Source: Narthecium ossifragum
Lineage: Eukaryota > Streptophyta > Magnoliopsida > Dioscoreales > Nartheciaceae
Direction of reading: 5' to 3'
DNA length: 64,000 bases
Assembly: GCA_963920575.1 (NCBI GenBank)
Contig: OY986965.1
Location: 530,866-594,865 of the forward strand
The position numbers were made by a program, and so were the translations under genes. The notes beneath the pieces are model-generated. The model was not told the origin of the DNA, did no database searches, and saw only the letters and a program-made list of their open reading frames with translations. Shown one piece after another: positions 35,801-48,879 of this stretch. The number at the start of each line of letters is the position of its first letter. Within the stretch, counting starts at the first letter, position 1.

Positions 35801-38800
35801 GTATGTACTGTAGAATGATATTCATGTGTCAATTTATATTAGAAGTATTTGGTTATGTTTTGGTGATTAAGAACTAACGAGGCATGGGAAATGATGGTAC
35901 TCTAATCCAAAATACTCGAGCATGCTCATATGTGCTATTCAAGTATTGTCCCAATAGAATTTAGGTTGTTTTGACCATCCATCATGTTGAATGTGGAGAC
36001 ATTATTGGCTCTATGTTTGCTAAACACTCTTTTCTATGAATAGAACCATTGGATTGAGGACCAAGCCATATGATGGATTGGTGTCCAAGTCTTATAGACA
36101 AGTGTGTGCATTTTAAAGTAATGTGGTTTCTGATGATAATCTAAAATAGTCATTATTCAATTGAGGCTGATCATTACGCATAAGGTCTCACAATTGGTGC
36201 TCTGAATTATTGAGGTAACTATGATTTATGACCTTCGTTTAATTCTTCAAATTAAAATTTCTGTCTAGATTGTCATTACCGCCGGTGAGGATTGTACCTG
36301 TCGTGTGTGGGGAAAGGATGGCAGTGAGCTTTTGACGATTAAGGAACATGCGTAAGTTGTGGATGAAATTTCTAGAGTACAGGAAAAGTTTTGTCCTTCC
36401 ACATTTTACTTATGTAAGCCGTTCACTTCCAGTGGAAGAGGTATATGGCGATGTTTGTACGATCCAGGCTCGTCCCTTCTTATTACTGCCGGGTTTGATT
36501 CTGCAATTAAAGTCCATCAGCTTCGCCCCATTAAGGAAACATCCAAGCGGCATCAAGTGCTAAGTGAGTTGCATGACCAGGCAGAGAATTTCACACTTTG
36601 TGCTCCTAAAGTATCAAAGCAGCATGGGCTAATGGACAGGTAACACTTAATCTATGATCAATTTCATTGTTTGATGTTACTGCTTTGGTGCTTGAATATC
36701 TGAGCTATCGATGTAAGGGCTTATTCAGCTAGCCTTTTATATTGTTTGAATGCTTGCTTACTAGTGCTTCCTTAAATGTTCTAAGTTTTGTTCTTCCCTT
36801 CAATCATAGGTGAATACTTGCTTACTAGATGTTAATTATTCCTTTTGGCGTGTGGTCTTGTTGCAGCAAAAGTGAGTATGTGCGCTGTATGCATTTTACC
36901 CAAGAAAATATCCTATATGTTGCCACTAACAACGGGTTTCTGTATCACGTGGAGTTGTCTAACCCTGGGAATGTAAGATGGACTAAACTTACTCAAATTA
37001 GTGAAGAAGCACCAATTGTTTGTATGGATTTAATGGACACCAAAGGATTGGAGTTATCTTCGGATGAGGAAGATATGATTGCTGTTGGAGATGGTAAGGG
37101 AAATGCCTCTGTTGTTAGATTCATCAGTAAACCTACCCCGAAGCTTGCTACATGTTTTACATGGTCGGCGGAAAAGGAAAGGCAGCTGCTAGGTATTTAT
37201 TGGTGCAAGTCGCTGGGATGTAGGTAACGTGTTTTTGGTTTATTTCAGGCTTGGTCCAAGAGAAAGCAGAGTTTAATCATGATGTCTTTCTTATTCATGC
37301 AGCCACCTCTTTACAGCTGATCCCAGAGGAGTACTAAAAATGTGGAAGATTAGTGATGCCTTACGATCAGATGTTGACAATAAAAGTTCGGAGAAAATGG
37401 CTTCTCTTATCGCTATTTTCACATCAAATTTTGGAACACGAATTATGTGCCTAGATGTGTCAATCCAATTGGAGGTCAGCAACAATTTAAGCACTAGTAC
37501 CAGGTTTAAATTATATCTTAATGCAGATAGGAGTATCCAATTGATACATTGAGAGCTTATCATCTGCTTGTGAGCTGTGACTAGAGTCTCTTATTATCTA
37601 TTCATGATGACAAGGAATGTATCATTTTTATGATAGAGTTAATTAAATATTTATACTTCAAAACCATATGTTACATAATTCTCCCTGAATTCCCCTGCTT
37701 ATCTCCACCAATGATTCTAGATTTGTGCCAAGCCGAACGACCATAGGGGATTTATTGCAACCATAGAACTTGGAATGTGTTATGGTTGCACCAGGCTGGG
37801 AGACTACACCCCTTGCGGTTTCGTAATGACTCTATTTCAATATTATAATTTATTTACTTGAGAAGTTTTGAACTCTTCCACTTTACTGGATGGAATTTCT
37901 TTTGCCAGAAATGATTTGTAACCTCTCTGTTTACTGGTGCGTTTACTTCTAATGGATGTAAAGTAAATCATGTCTTAATCGAAATGCATACTTAAAAATA
38001 GAAGAGCAGACTAGTCTGCTATGAGAGCTTGTCTCCGGCGAAGCTCACCTCTTCCGCTGCCTTTTTGCCCTATGCGGTTCCATTTCTGATTCTCTGACTT
38101 TTTTCAGAAAGTCTCTATTTAACCATCACTAGGTGGATTTGTTCATGCATTTGGAAAGAAGAGGTATTGGGACTTCTTCAGTTTTCATGTTGATGACTTT
38201 CTGTAGGCTACTGAGAAAAGACCTTGAAAATTCCATTTTAAGAGTTTCTGGTCTTCAAATTTGTTCAGAGTTTATTATCTTTCATTCATATGGGTTTATT
38301 GATATTTGGTATGTTTTGTTGTTTTATTAGTTCTTGTTCCTTTCACATTTTCTTCTCATGAATGACTGCAAGGTTCTTGGAGAAGTAATAGAGTATTTTC
38401 TTTTGTCAAAAATTAGGCAGATAGGGTCTTGGTATTTGTTAATTTGTCGATGTAAGCTGCTCCTAAGAATCGATGAACGGCTGCATTTAAGTCTTTATGT
38501 AGGTTGAGTTACTTTGTGACCCAGGTTAGGTTAGGTAACCTTATGGATACCGACAAAAGGGTAATTGTTACATAATCTAAGTAATATGAGGGGAAATATG
38601 CAAATATCAAAATTGTAGGGGACAATTACAATTGTTTGGAACTAAATTCTGGTAAATTTATATGTGCCATAATGCAATGATAGAAAAGTTCCAAGAAATA
38701 GAGAATAGAATGTATTCTATGGCCCAGTTGAACATTTATTGTCTTCAGGTGGTGATTTGTGGAGATCAACGTGGCAATCTTACTGTTTTTCCACTGTCGG

Positions 38801-41800
38801 AGGGCCTTATAATTGACAGTTCTGGTGAGACGGTCGAGCAGAGTGCATCCATCAGTTGCTTTAAAGGGGCCCATGGCATCTCTTGTGTTACTAGTGCTCT
38901 CATAGCTACGTTGGAGTTCAACCAAGTTGAAGTGCGAACGGTGAGGGCACCTACACAAACCCTTCAGTGAATTGTAAATAGTTGGACTGACACCTGTCTT
39001 GCTGGTAATGTTTAGACCGGAGGAGATGGATGCATTTGTTACTTCAAGTATGATAGAAGTTTGAGAAGTTTGGAATTTTCTGGGATGAAGCAAGTGAAGG
39101 AGTTGAGTATAGTTCAGTCTGTTGCATCAAGCTCAACCTCTGCGCAGGACTTGGCAGGGAGCAATTATGCAATTGGTTTTACATCCACCGATTTTATCAT
39201 TTGGGACTTAATAAATGAAGTTAAGGTACTTCTGTTTGTGGAAACCAACATTGTAGGTGATGTGACCACTATTTTTTTCCAATCTACTTGATTATTTGAT
39301 CATGTTTATGCAGGCACAGCAAATTTCTTGTGGGGGATGGCGCAGATCTTACACTTATCATCTTGGTCCTGTACCTGTATATCAAAATTGTTTCGCATAT
39401 CTTAAGGTTTGCAGCTACTATTTTTTTTTCACCTTGATGTGTGTGGAATCTCACAAATTACTTTTATTGAGTAAAGTTTATTGTTTGTTGTATTTTTTAC
39501 CATGATAAATTTTGCCTTTTCTCTTGCATTGCGAATCATGAAAGGTGGCTTTTTTGCTTTACCGACTCATACATGTTACTTTTTTTTTTTCCAGGATCAC
39601 ACGATTCATGTCTATCGACGCTGGACCCCAATTCATGAGAGGCAGTTGTTTCCTCAGGTTCTCCACATGCAATATCATGGAAGAGAGATACATTCACTCT
39701 GTTTCGTACCTTTCATGGTTTCAAACCTAAGTTGTAAACTATGGATTGCAACAGGGTGCGAAGATGGATCTGTGCGATTAACACGGTATGATTTTGCCAC
39801 TGTTCTTGAAGTGTGACTTAGTTAAGATTAACATAACGAAGTGGATAAATTTTGCTGCCCGGGTTGGTGTAGGAGGGTAACCTATTGCCTTCTATTCAAA
39901 TTTAAATATACAGATTGTGGTCTCTTCTGCTTGTTTAGGCCTCTGGAAAGACAAACTCGGGTTATATCGTATAACATTAGCATTTAACTGGTGACGCGTT
40001 GTGTTTTTAGTGCAGGTCCAGACTGATAGTTTTTATGGTCGTTGTCAATTTAATGGAATACTTTGATGATAATCATGAGTAGCTTTATGCATGCATATGT
40101 TTATAATGCATGTCACATTTTGGATAGGTTTCATGACTTATTGGTATGCTGAAAATGCAATAATTTAAGGTATAAAACAAAAGATGAAGAAGGAAGGTTT
40201 GACCAAATTGAATCAAATACCTGAAGAAGTTAAGCTTGTTCATTAAGAGTGCATGGGCAAGAGACATTCAACGGTATTGGTATCCAGCATCTTTCTTGAT
40301 AATATTGGTATCCAACATCTTTCTTGATAATATTTGAGGACCTTTTACTTAACGGTTTGAGCACTGAAGTGTACAAGTCTAAATGAATTAAACCGGAACA
40401 GACATTTGTGTGGAAGAGCTGTATGAGTATGGAGTGTAGCCTTTATTTGACACGATATTGGTGTCCAACATCGTTGTTCATAATATTTGGGGACCTTTCA
40501 CTGGACAGTCTGGGCACTGAAGTCTATAAGTCTAAATGAGATAAACTGGAACTATTTGAGTGGAAGAACTGTATTGAGTATGGAGTGTAACCTTTATTTT
40601 CCATACCATCCAATCATGTTGGTCCATCATTTTTTCACTGAAAAGCATTGATGAAAGGGTCAGCCTTCCCTGCAGTCTTTACCTACATAATGTTTAAAGG
40701 CGACACATCTGCAAGGTTCTTTGTCAACTGATAGCTGATTCATCTATCCAATAAACTTTTGCCTGATGTTGCTGTCTACATGTTCTACTTTATTGTGTTT
40801 ATCTAATTGTGTCTATGTTCTGAAAGCTTGGTACTCAAATGTTCCTGTTTATGAAAAGTTTTTTTCGTGATGATAGACTAAAATCTGGTGCCTCCTTTTA
40901 GGTATGACATTGGAAGTTGGGGTGCATCCAAATTGCTAGGAGAGCATGTTGGTGGATCAGCTGTTCGATCCACGTGCTTCATGTCACGGATATCTCTGTT
41001 TGGACCAGGCCAAAGTTGCAATATTCAAGAGGTTATTGCAGACCATGATCTACCGTGGAGCAGAGAGGATCCACTCCTGCTAATATCTGTTGGTGCAAAG
41101 CAGGTCTTGACCTGCTGGCTTTTAGTATACGAGATGCCACAAGATGAAGCATCAGGTCCCAATGAGACCACAGAGTCTGCAAACATATTAAGTCCTTCCA
41201 CGAATGAGTTTTCAAAAATCACTTTCCAGTGGCTATCTACTCATATGCCTGCGAAATTTACCAGTACTCATCACAGAGTGGAAAAGTTGGTTGAAATCAC
41301 TAAAGAAGGAAATATCAATGGACACAGGAGAGGAGAACCAAATGAAAATGACTGGAGATACTTGGCTGTTACTGCTTTTGTGGTGAAACATACTGAGAGC
41401 AGGTGAAGTTCTTTGAGAGTTGCATTTTTTTTTCAAAAACTATCCATTGCTTATAAAGATGTGCTACTCTTCCCGTGCCTGAACTTCTTTGTATGTGCTC
41501 TTGTCCAAAAAGGTAAAGAAGATCTGATTACTTTATTGTCCCTCAGGTTAACAGTGTCTTTCGTCGTCGTTGCTTGTTCTGATGCTTCACTTGTATTGCG
41601 AGCTCTTGTGTTGCCTAATCGGCGATGGTATGCAACCTTCCTTTACCGTATTTCTTAATAAACTCACCTTGTTGTAGTGTTCATGTGTTATGTACTCATG
41701 TGCATGTTATTCCAGTCCTAATGCCATCTGCTCATTGCTTATCGATATTCCTTGCTTCATGCAGGTACGATGTCGCTTTATTGATTCCACAAACTTCCCC

Positions 41801-43896
41801 TGTTCTAGCTTTGCAGCATGTAGTTCTTCCTTGTTCTGCAACCTCTGATGGTGAGTTTCCATTGGTTTGGTCAGTTTAACATAATCTATGGTAATACTTA
41901 GCTCAGTTGCTCTCATAGCTCTTTTAGTCTATTGCTATGTAGCCATGAGCATTAAACAGCAGCTTGTCAATCAATCAGCATCAAACGACTATTGGCAAGT
42001 AACTTGTCCAATTCCTACTTTTAAAAAGTAGTGTATATAAGGATTTCCATTTCACTGGCACGCGCCGTGACTGTAATTAAAAAGCATTGGCACACCTCTT
42101 CACATCCCCGGCACATAATTTTCCCCCGTTTTTGCTTCAATTAAAACATATTGAAGCTAACAAATGTGATTGTCAACTGCAGTAGTTCATCAACTGCAGG
42201 CCCTGCAGTGATGAATCTCAACCTTGCTTGGTCAAAAGTAAAAGTAATAAATAAGAGAGAAGTTGATCTCAACCATTGGATGAAAACCCTACAGCTGAGA
42301 TTCATCACTGTAGGGCCTGCAGTTGATGAACTACTGCAGGGCCCCCCAATCATGGAAACTATGATGTCGGCCTTTTTCTATGACTATGCAAAGTCTTATA
42401 GTTCCCACAGAAGCTGCATCTTTTATGTATGTTATTTCTGTTGTTTTGTGTGAGCTATGACTGAAATCTTGAAGCTCGGCATTATGTCATCCATGATCTA
42501 CAAAGCCTGAATGCTTTAGTGCCTTTTGCACTTTCTGCAGATACCGCCGCCCTTCTGGGAAATGCATATGTCCTCATCAGTGGGTCTACTGATGGAAGCA
42601 TTACTTTCTGGGATCTGACAGAAACAGTTGATTACTTCATGAAGTCTATTATTGAGCTTGAACCCGAATCACCTGTTGACAGTCTGAGACGGCCTCAAAC
42701 AGGAAGAGGAAGCCAGGGTGGGCGATGGTGGAGATCTTTGATCAGGCGGCCATCAGGAGAAAGGGCTATAGATGCTTTGGTCAGAAACAAAGATGGTGAA
42801 AATGTCAGTGGCCCAACTACTGAGAGGATTGCACTTGGAGCCTCATGTAGAAAAAGTGATCTCCCAAATGGTCAAATGAGTTATCCAAAAACTATGATCT
42901 CAGCTACTTTGTGGTCTCCAGGATGCCATACTGATACCATGCCTTCCGAGATACTCGAAATATGGCCTTTATATGTCATTGAATCTGTTCACCAGTCAGG
43001 TGTTAATTGTTTGCATGTTTCAAAACTTAAGGATTGTTTGGATTCGATAAACGAGGCTGCTTATTGTGTTGTAAGTGGTGGGGATGACCAGGCATTGCAT
43101 TCTCTTGGCTTTAGTTTGGAACTTCAGATAAGAAAACCGGAATGTACCCAGCTGTCAGGTAAATATGCATTTTTTTTTATTCTTTTGTATCTAGTTCTTT
43201 TAAGAACTTTGAATTTCACAAAGGTTTTTTGTTGGATTTTTTTTTTGGGTGCAAAACCAGGTTGTGTTTGGAAGTCCTCTCATTGTAGATTGAATAATAA
43301 ACTTCGGGTTCTTTTCCAGGATCGAATTGCCTCAGCTCACAACTCAGCTGTGAAAGGTACTAGCAATATAGTTCCATTTAATTTTGAGGATGATTCTTTT
43401 AATATTCCCCGCCTACCCTCTCCCACAAGGAAACTACCGTTCAAAGTTGACATGCAAGGAATCACTTTGTCTTTAACTTCCAATTTTTGCAATGCTTCTG
43501 CATGTTGCAACTTTTGAATGACAAGCATGCTGTTCTAACAAGATCCTGATTGTGTAGGTATTTGGACAGATGGTTGTTGGGCTTTCTCTACTGGTCTTGA
43601 TCAACGAGTTAGGTGCTGGCAGATTGAGCGTAGTGGGAAACTCATTGAGCATGCTAATTTGGTCATTAGTGTGCCAGAGCCAGAAGCACTAGATGCAATG
43701 ATCTGTGGCAGGTTGATATGTTAACACTCTTTGTAAACTTGTTGCTTAGTTCATTAAAATCATATGACAGTGCTATGGATGCGATTGTGCTATTGATTCT
43801 CGCTCTCTGTTCAGTGCCAGAAACAGATATCAAATTGCTGTAGCTGGAAGGGGCATGCAAATGGTCGAGTTCTCTGCACCCTGTGATGAGGATTGA
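32828..43896 (+). CDS. WDR6: WDR6-type WD-repeat protein, partner of a tRNA 2'-O-methyltransferase
   Basis: Twenty-one exons: 32828-32969, 33054-33337, 33424-33517, 33623-33705, 35243-35463, 35592-35727, 36269-36351, 36433-36639, 36867-37223, 37303-37474, 38749-38940, 39016-39225, 39314-39406, 39595-39785, 40902-41402, 41547-41627, 41765-41850, 42541-43158, 43261-43356, 43558-43711, 43815-43896. The sum is 4,083 nt (1,360 codons plus stop), frame intact. Many WD-like repeats are visible, e.g. LSGHEGSIFRMTWSSDGSTL followed by SARIWKI, AGEDCTCRVWG, VCGDQRGNL-like, TGCEDGSVRLTR, ISGSTDGSITFWDL and STGLDQRVRCWQI. Human WDR6 and yeast Rtt10/Trm734 assist FTSJ1/Trm7 in wobble-position 2'-O-methylation of tRNA; the plant role is inferred by homology. 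Exons 5 and 6 use less obvious sites chosen because only they restore SDDRSARIW. Two transposons sit in introns 4 and 17. Confidence 0.87.
34227..34839. mobile_element. hAT-like foldback element in intron 4 of the WDR6-type gene
   Basis: 613 bp with inverted ends CATGGATTTTC followed by pairing GGTACTGT-type words, flanked by a perfect 8-bp direct repeat ATCATGAG (34219-34226 and 34840-34847), the hAT target size. The interior is a large imperfect hairpin: ACCGGTAC-rich arms, then a purine-rich (GGAGAGG) block facing a pyrimidine-rich (CCTCTCC) block. No transposase is present. Confidence 0.72.
40304..40609. repeat. 153-bp tandem duplication in intron 14 of the WDR6-type gene
   Basis: Two diverged copies starting ATTGGTATCCAAC (40304) and ATTGGTGTCCAAC (40457), both containing GAGCACTGAAGT-like, AAGTCTAAATGA and GAGTATGGAGTGTA words. 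A shorter 30-bp partial copy precedes them at about 40275. Confidence 0.75.
42177..42339. mobile_element. Small inverted-repeat element in intron 17 of the WDR6-type gene
   Basis: 163 bp whose ends are near-perfect 44-bp inverted repeats (CTGCAGTAGTTCATCAACTG and onward to ATGAATCTCA), with a loop of about 75 bp. No target duplication could be identified, so the superfamily is open. Confidence 0.65.
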
Positions 43897-45131
43897 AGAC
43901 TATTGCCTGTATAGGTTTCTATCTATATAGGCATTCTGGGAGCATCATTAATTTGCTGGCTTCATAAATAGCTCCATAACGCCTCTCACGGCTTGACCTC
44001 TTTCACATTCATCTCATATAGGAAAGCTGAATAGAACAGCTCGTGGAGGATTGCTAGTGGGTGCCCTCACTGTATTCAAGGATCTACAGAATTCGCAGTT
44101 GAGAAAGCGAAACAAACACTCTCAGAAGCTGTCTAAATGGTTCATTCTGCCAATCAGGATGAACTTCTTCTCCTTTTTTTAACTTATTTGTATCAAGTAG
44201 TAGTTTCTCAACATATATATGGAAGTGTAGTACTTATATTTATAATTGAATGAGGGTTTTTATGTTTTTTAAATTATGTGGTATTTAGATATGGAATATA
44301 TCTCTGTTTTCTCAAAACAAAAGTTCTAGTCTAGTTGAAGGCGTTGTCACGGTAACCAACATGAAGTATTTGTTCTTGTCCCCATGCTTCCCAATGCTTT
44401 TATTATTATTATTATCCTTAATCTATGACTCATTTGGTTCTGCAGGATTGAGAATATTCAAACTTATTGAAGACTGTTAATGCAAGGAAATCAGAAGAAA
44501 GGTTTTTGAACTAAACATTCAAACTTCTTCCCCTTTCAAATGCATACAATCTAGAAAGATACGTGGGAGCTAAGCCAATTAATATTAGTTGGAGGGCTAA
44601 CTAATTACAAAATATTGGAAGATATAAAGTCTCTATTGTAATCCCACCTACTCTTTTATTGGATTGGAATTAGACGAAAAATCGACCAATCAGGGATAAT
44701 TTGGTCATTTATTTCTTAAGTGTATTCAATTAAATAATATTCATTATATTTGTTGAAAAGGAACTTAATGATAGGGGCAGTTTTCCAAAGAATAAGATGA
44801 GAATAAGAGAGGCCAAAATGCAAACACCAATAAGTTATTGTTATGATTTCCAAACATTTTAAAGCATTCTCGTGTGATTTGTTTTTATTACTGTGTAATT
44901 TTACAGCAATTCAATTGGCATTAGAACCATAATTAGTGGCTTAAAATCCACTAATTATTCTTGGTGTTCATCAATTCAGTTTCCTCTTCCCTCTTCATTG
45001 TTGTTCATCAATTCAGTTTTATTCTTGACTAAGGTTCAGAATTTGCAATATGCACATTAGAAGACCAGGCATGCACTATCGTATTCTGAAGACAGATTGT
45101 CAAGTAGCCTTCTTGCAAAACTTGAATTTCT
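43897..45131. other. 3' flank of the WDR6-type gene and AT-rich spacer
   Basis: No frames resembling known proteins. T-rich and ATT-repeat stretches (about 44400-44415) are present. Confidence 0.6.
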
Positions 45132-45480
45132 ATGGAAGCAAGGGGACTGCAGGAGTTGCAATCATTTTGTTCCCCGATGGGTCTCTTCCGACATGAAGTT
45201 GGGCAGTAAGAGCCTCTGTTTCTTCTGTCGTAGAAGCGGAGATCCTCGCCATGAGAGGAGGCATGTTTGAAGCAAGGAGGAGAGGAATCGGGTCCATTGT
45301 GGTAGAATCAGATTCACTACTCGGTATTGGCTTTGCGACGGGCAGGTTTGTCTGGCCACAGAAGCTCCGAGACCTCATGTTGTCTCTTTGACGATTAGCT
45401 TCTGATTTTAGCGAGGTGCTTTTTGTTCACATCCCTCTGGAGTTCAATTCCGAGGCCGATGTTTTGACGACCTCAATCTG
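45132..45480 (+). pseudogene. Dead RNase H-type domain, plant non-LTR retroelement origin likely
   Basis: In one plus-strand frame with two stops: GTAGVAIILFPDGSLPT, then AEILAMRGGMFEARRRG, IVVESDSLLG, and finally HIPLEFNSEADVL. The AE..A...G, VESDS and H.P.E.N..AD motifs are those of the plant RNase H-like (RVT_3) domain found at the end of non-LTR retroelements and in dispersed genes derived from them. The in-frame stops and lack of flanking reverse transcriptase mark it as a remnant. Confidence 0.7.
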
Positions 45481-46212
45481 CGAAAATATGTCAATCCCCA
45501 TAATCTGAGGCCTTATTGTTGTTGTTTCTTCTTATTTTTTTCTTGTGCACTCAGTCTTTGGGCTCAACTAAATCAAAAGAAAAAAAAAAGAATCTCTCCA
45601 AGTTGCTGGCAATTACTGTCTAAAAGACAGATTAATCTCGCCTTAATCACTGCCTGAAAGGTTCAACATTTCCATTTGAATCATCAAAATTCATGCTCTT
45701 TTCCACCTCAAATTCCAACGGACCTCACGCAAAAGATTAAAGGCCAACTTAACTTATATAAAGTATTATTAGGTATGCGTGCCACCTGCACCGGGAACAC
45801 GCACGCTTTTTTCCATGCCACAGATATTTCCAATGACAAGTACTCCTGTGGTGGGGATGATTTGCTATCTTTGAAGAAGGTGGCATACAAGCTCTAACCA
45901 CTCCAGTTAATATGCTTAATTATCATAGTTCCACAGATATTTCCGAACGGGCCCTATGTGAATTTTCCTTCTTCTTTTTTAATGAACTTAGATGTCAGTA
46001 TGACACTTGCATGCATTAAATCAAGGCATCTAGAAGCAAATTCGAACTTCGTTTCTACACCTTATAATAATGGATCTTAATAAATCTCCGAGAAAAGTAA
46101 GTTACCGAGGGGACCGACCAATTAAAGAGCTGGTCTCGATCTTGCAGCAAGCATTTAAAAAGTCGTCTTGAAGAAGATGAAAACTTATTAGGCACCGGCG
46201 TGACTATTCCTT
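45481..46212. other. Spacer without recognised features
   Basis: Moderately AT-rich; short frames only. No exon, RNA gene or clear repeat was recognised. Confidence 0.5.
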
Positions 46213-46215
46213 TAA

Positions 46216-46422
46216 GGGCTTGTTTGGTATAGGATTATTCTCGTTTTTAATGGGATTATTCCCATTTCTACCTCAAATACCAAAAGTAATCATTACGGAT
46301 TTATCCTCATACCACCTACCACCACCACTCTACTTTTTTCTATTCTCATTTCTTAATCTCACTTTTTCTAACTCTATTTTTTCTTAACTCCACTTTTTCT
46401 AATCCCGAATCAAACGGGGGCT
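46216..46422. mobile_element. Tourist-like MITE, copy 2
   Basis: 207 bp, same family as 830-1034: ends GGGCTTGTTTGGTAT and (complement of the right) AGCCCCCGTTTGAT, flanked by TAA at 46213-46215 and 46423-46425. The two copies share the CCTACCACCA and CTTTTTCTAA-type internal words but differ at many C/T positions, so they are not recent sisters. Confidence 0.75.
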
Positions 46423-46425
46423 TAA

Positions 46426-48692
46426 GATACGCTGCATTTGGCTAGTAAATGTCACTTTCTTTGATTCCAACCTAACCCATCCATCCATGTACTACCTACT
46501 ACCTTCTACCTTTGGCTCTTCCTTTTATTAATGCCCATGTCCATGTGAAAGCTGCATGCATCTACCAAGAACACTGTGCAAGACTAGTCAAGATCTCTAC
46601 AGTGTCTGACTCATATATAATAGTAGTAGTACTCCTACAGATCACCAGGGAAAATGAATGAATAGTAATATTCCAATCACCTTTTCTTCTTTGGTGGTCT
46701 TTTCTTACTTTGGCCTTTAAAATCCCCACAGATATTCCTCATGAGCATATGAAGAAGCAAGCATGGGAGAGAGAAATTTGGAAGCAAAAGTTCCTATAGT
46801 ATGGCGATGAGAGTAACATATTTGAGTATAACAAGGAAGAGTATGACAGCGGTTAGAGCGTACGTAGCTTTATATCTGCGCTAGAGAATCCAGGACCAGA
46901 AGCAGTCTTTTTCTTTCACGTATGAAAGAAACGAGAGAACAAATCTTTTTATTTTATAGATGATGTGAACTCACGCCTGTTTAGCTCTTCTATATTAGAC
47001 TTTTATTTAGATGAATTAGAGGTGTTGCCTGTGTTCAAGGAACATGGACCGTGTGGTGTTGGCTGTGTTCAAGGAACATGGATCGTGTTCCCGTTAAGGG
47101 ATTTTAGTGTTAAAAAAAATAAAAATAAAATAATAATAATTAATTGAAATAAAAAAAAATAAAGTGATAGTAGTAGATGAAATGAGATAAATAAATAATG
47201 ATTACTTAAAATAGAAAAAAAAATATTTGAGAATAAGTATGAAAATAATGAAATTATTCCTTCCTTATTTCCATACCAAACGAGACACAATTCTAACAAC
47301 TACTAATAGGCAATAGGCACGAACAAATATGACCAAATTAAGTTTAAAAGGAGGAAGTCCTATATATATATATGCTTAATATTCTTGATATATATGTAAG
47401 AGAATTTTCTTTTTTAATGTGCGTGTAAAATATATATTGGCATCAATGTTTGCATCAAGTAATCTAGTTTTTGATCAAAGGTTAACTCAGCGTACTGGTA
47501 CTACACTACCACTGGAAGGTGATGACTATGATGGTGAACATGTGTAAAGCAGTGGATGGATAGGATTAAAGAAAGATGAACAGATAGAGCAGGGCTTGAG
47601 GAGGGCACAAGCCTAGCAAAGATGGACGAATAAAGCAGGGCTCGAGGAGGGCACAAGCCTAGCAAAGATGGACTAACTAGCTATAAATATAGTACGTTAG
47701 CATTCAATGAGTTCATACGCAGCAGCTGCTGTACGTAACTGCGCGCATGCATGTGGAGTTGAGGTTTGAGGCGTGGTGCCATTCGGCTCCACATGCACCT
47801 TGATGAAGACACCAGAATAATTAACTTTAATTTCACACCAAGCTCTAGCTCTAAGCTGAATAATATAAGTGTTTAATTACTTCAATGATCATCTCTAAAC
47901 TCGAGCCGATAGAGAAGAGTAGTAGGTTTTATTTATATGCTTAATTATATTCTAACACGTATTGTTGCGTATCAACGTGAATATTGAATTCAGAGACCAG
48001 GACGTACATTTGTTGTATTTTTTTCATATTAAAAATAATATCCCCTTAGCATACGTAAGTTGATACGGAGATCTACGTCTTCTTTTTTTTTTTATAGCAA
48101 AAGCGAATCTACATCAGGAGTGTGATGACTGAGGTCCGAGGAGGCCATTTGAATAAGAAAAGCACACACACAAGCACCACATTCTTTCTTTTGCTTTAGA
48201 TATGGTCACAAGGAATTAATAGTTGTAGGCCCACGTGATGGTCCTCTTTAATTTATTGAAACATTTAGTGATGGAAGCTTTATCTGGACGGTGTGCCCTA
48301 GGGATATGCTGCAGTAGGTACTCCATCTGGAACCTGTCACCAATCTTACAGCGATTGAATATGATTTTATGGTTTTGCCCATACATGTGTTTTATTGAGT
48401 CCGTGAACCTTGATTGGTCCATATTATGATACCGAATCGATTATAACGCCTGGTGGAATACCGGACAACGCCCCATCGGGGATTGAACTATGTGAACCTT
48501 AGGAATAGTATATATAGTTATTTTATATCTTATGTGTTGAAATCCTAAGATACAAGGATTTATATGAGATACCGTCATATATAATTTATAATTTTTTTTA
48601 CTTCTTTTTCTCTGAGATATTGAAAAAAAACCTCTAGTGACTGTGAATGTAACTTTATTGTGAAATAAATCACGTAAATTCTTACGTAAGCC
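46426..48692. other. AT-rich spacer upstream of the first peroxidase
   Basis: No protein-coding family recognised. The segment 47560-48320 resembles 60040-60327, upstream of the second peroxidase, and so is part of a segmental duplication. Simple A/T runs are at 47111-47155. Confidence 0.55.
47589..47673. repeat. Two-copy tandem repeat, period 46 bp
   Basis: Units starting GCAGGGCTTGAGGAGGGCAC (47589) and GCAGGGCTCGAGGAGGGCAC (47635) both run to AGCAAAGATGGAC. The related region before the second peroxidase (about 60069) has a single degenerate unit GCAGGCTTGAGGAGGACAC, so this doubling is local. Confidence 0.8.
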
Positions 48693-48869
48693 TGGAGGCA
48701 CCCCTTATTCTTCCCAAGTTGCGGCCCTATTTCGCCGAGTTCTTTAGAGAGATTTGTCTCGCAGTCCCGGATATTCTTTACCCACCCACACGTGTCAGAT
48801 TCGCATACGGGTACCTTTTTATTGAAGGTCGTTCGAGCTTTTTCCAGAAGTATGGCATGGGTTACGTCA
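48693..48869 (-). pseudogene. Plastid 23S rRNA fragment in antisense orientation (nuclear plastid DNA)
   Basis: The plus strand reads like the complement of chloroplast 23S rRNA: GGAGGCACCCCTT, AAGTTGCGGCCCTATTTCGC, GAGTTCTTTAGAGAGATTTG, GGTACCTTTTTATTGAAGGT and GTATGGCATGGGTTAC occur in the expected order. Scattered substitutions against the rRNA as I remember it suggest an old, non-functional transfer. A mitochondrial rRNA source is less likely but not excluded. Confidence 0.72.
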
Positions 48870-48879
48870 GGGGTCTACC

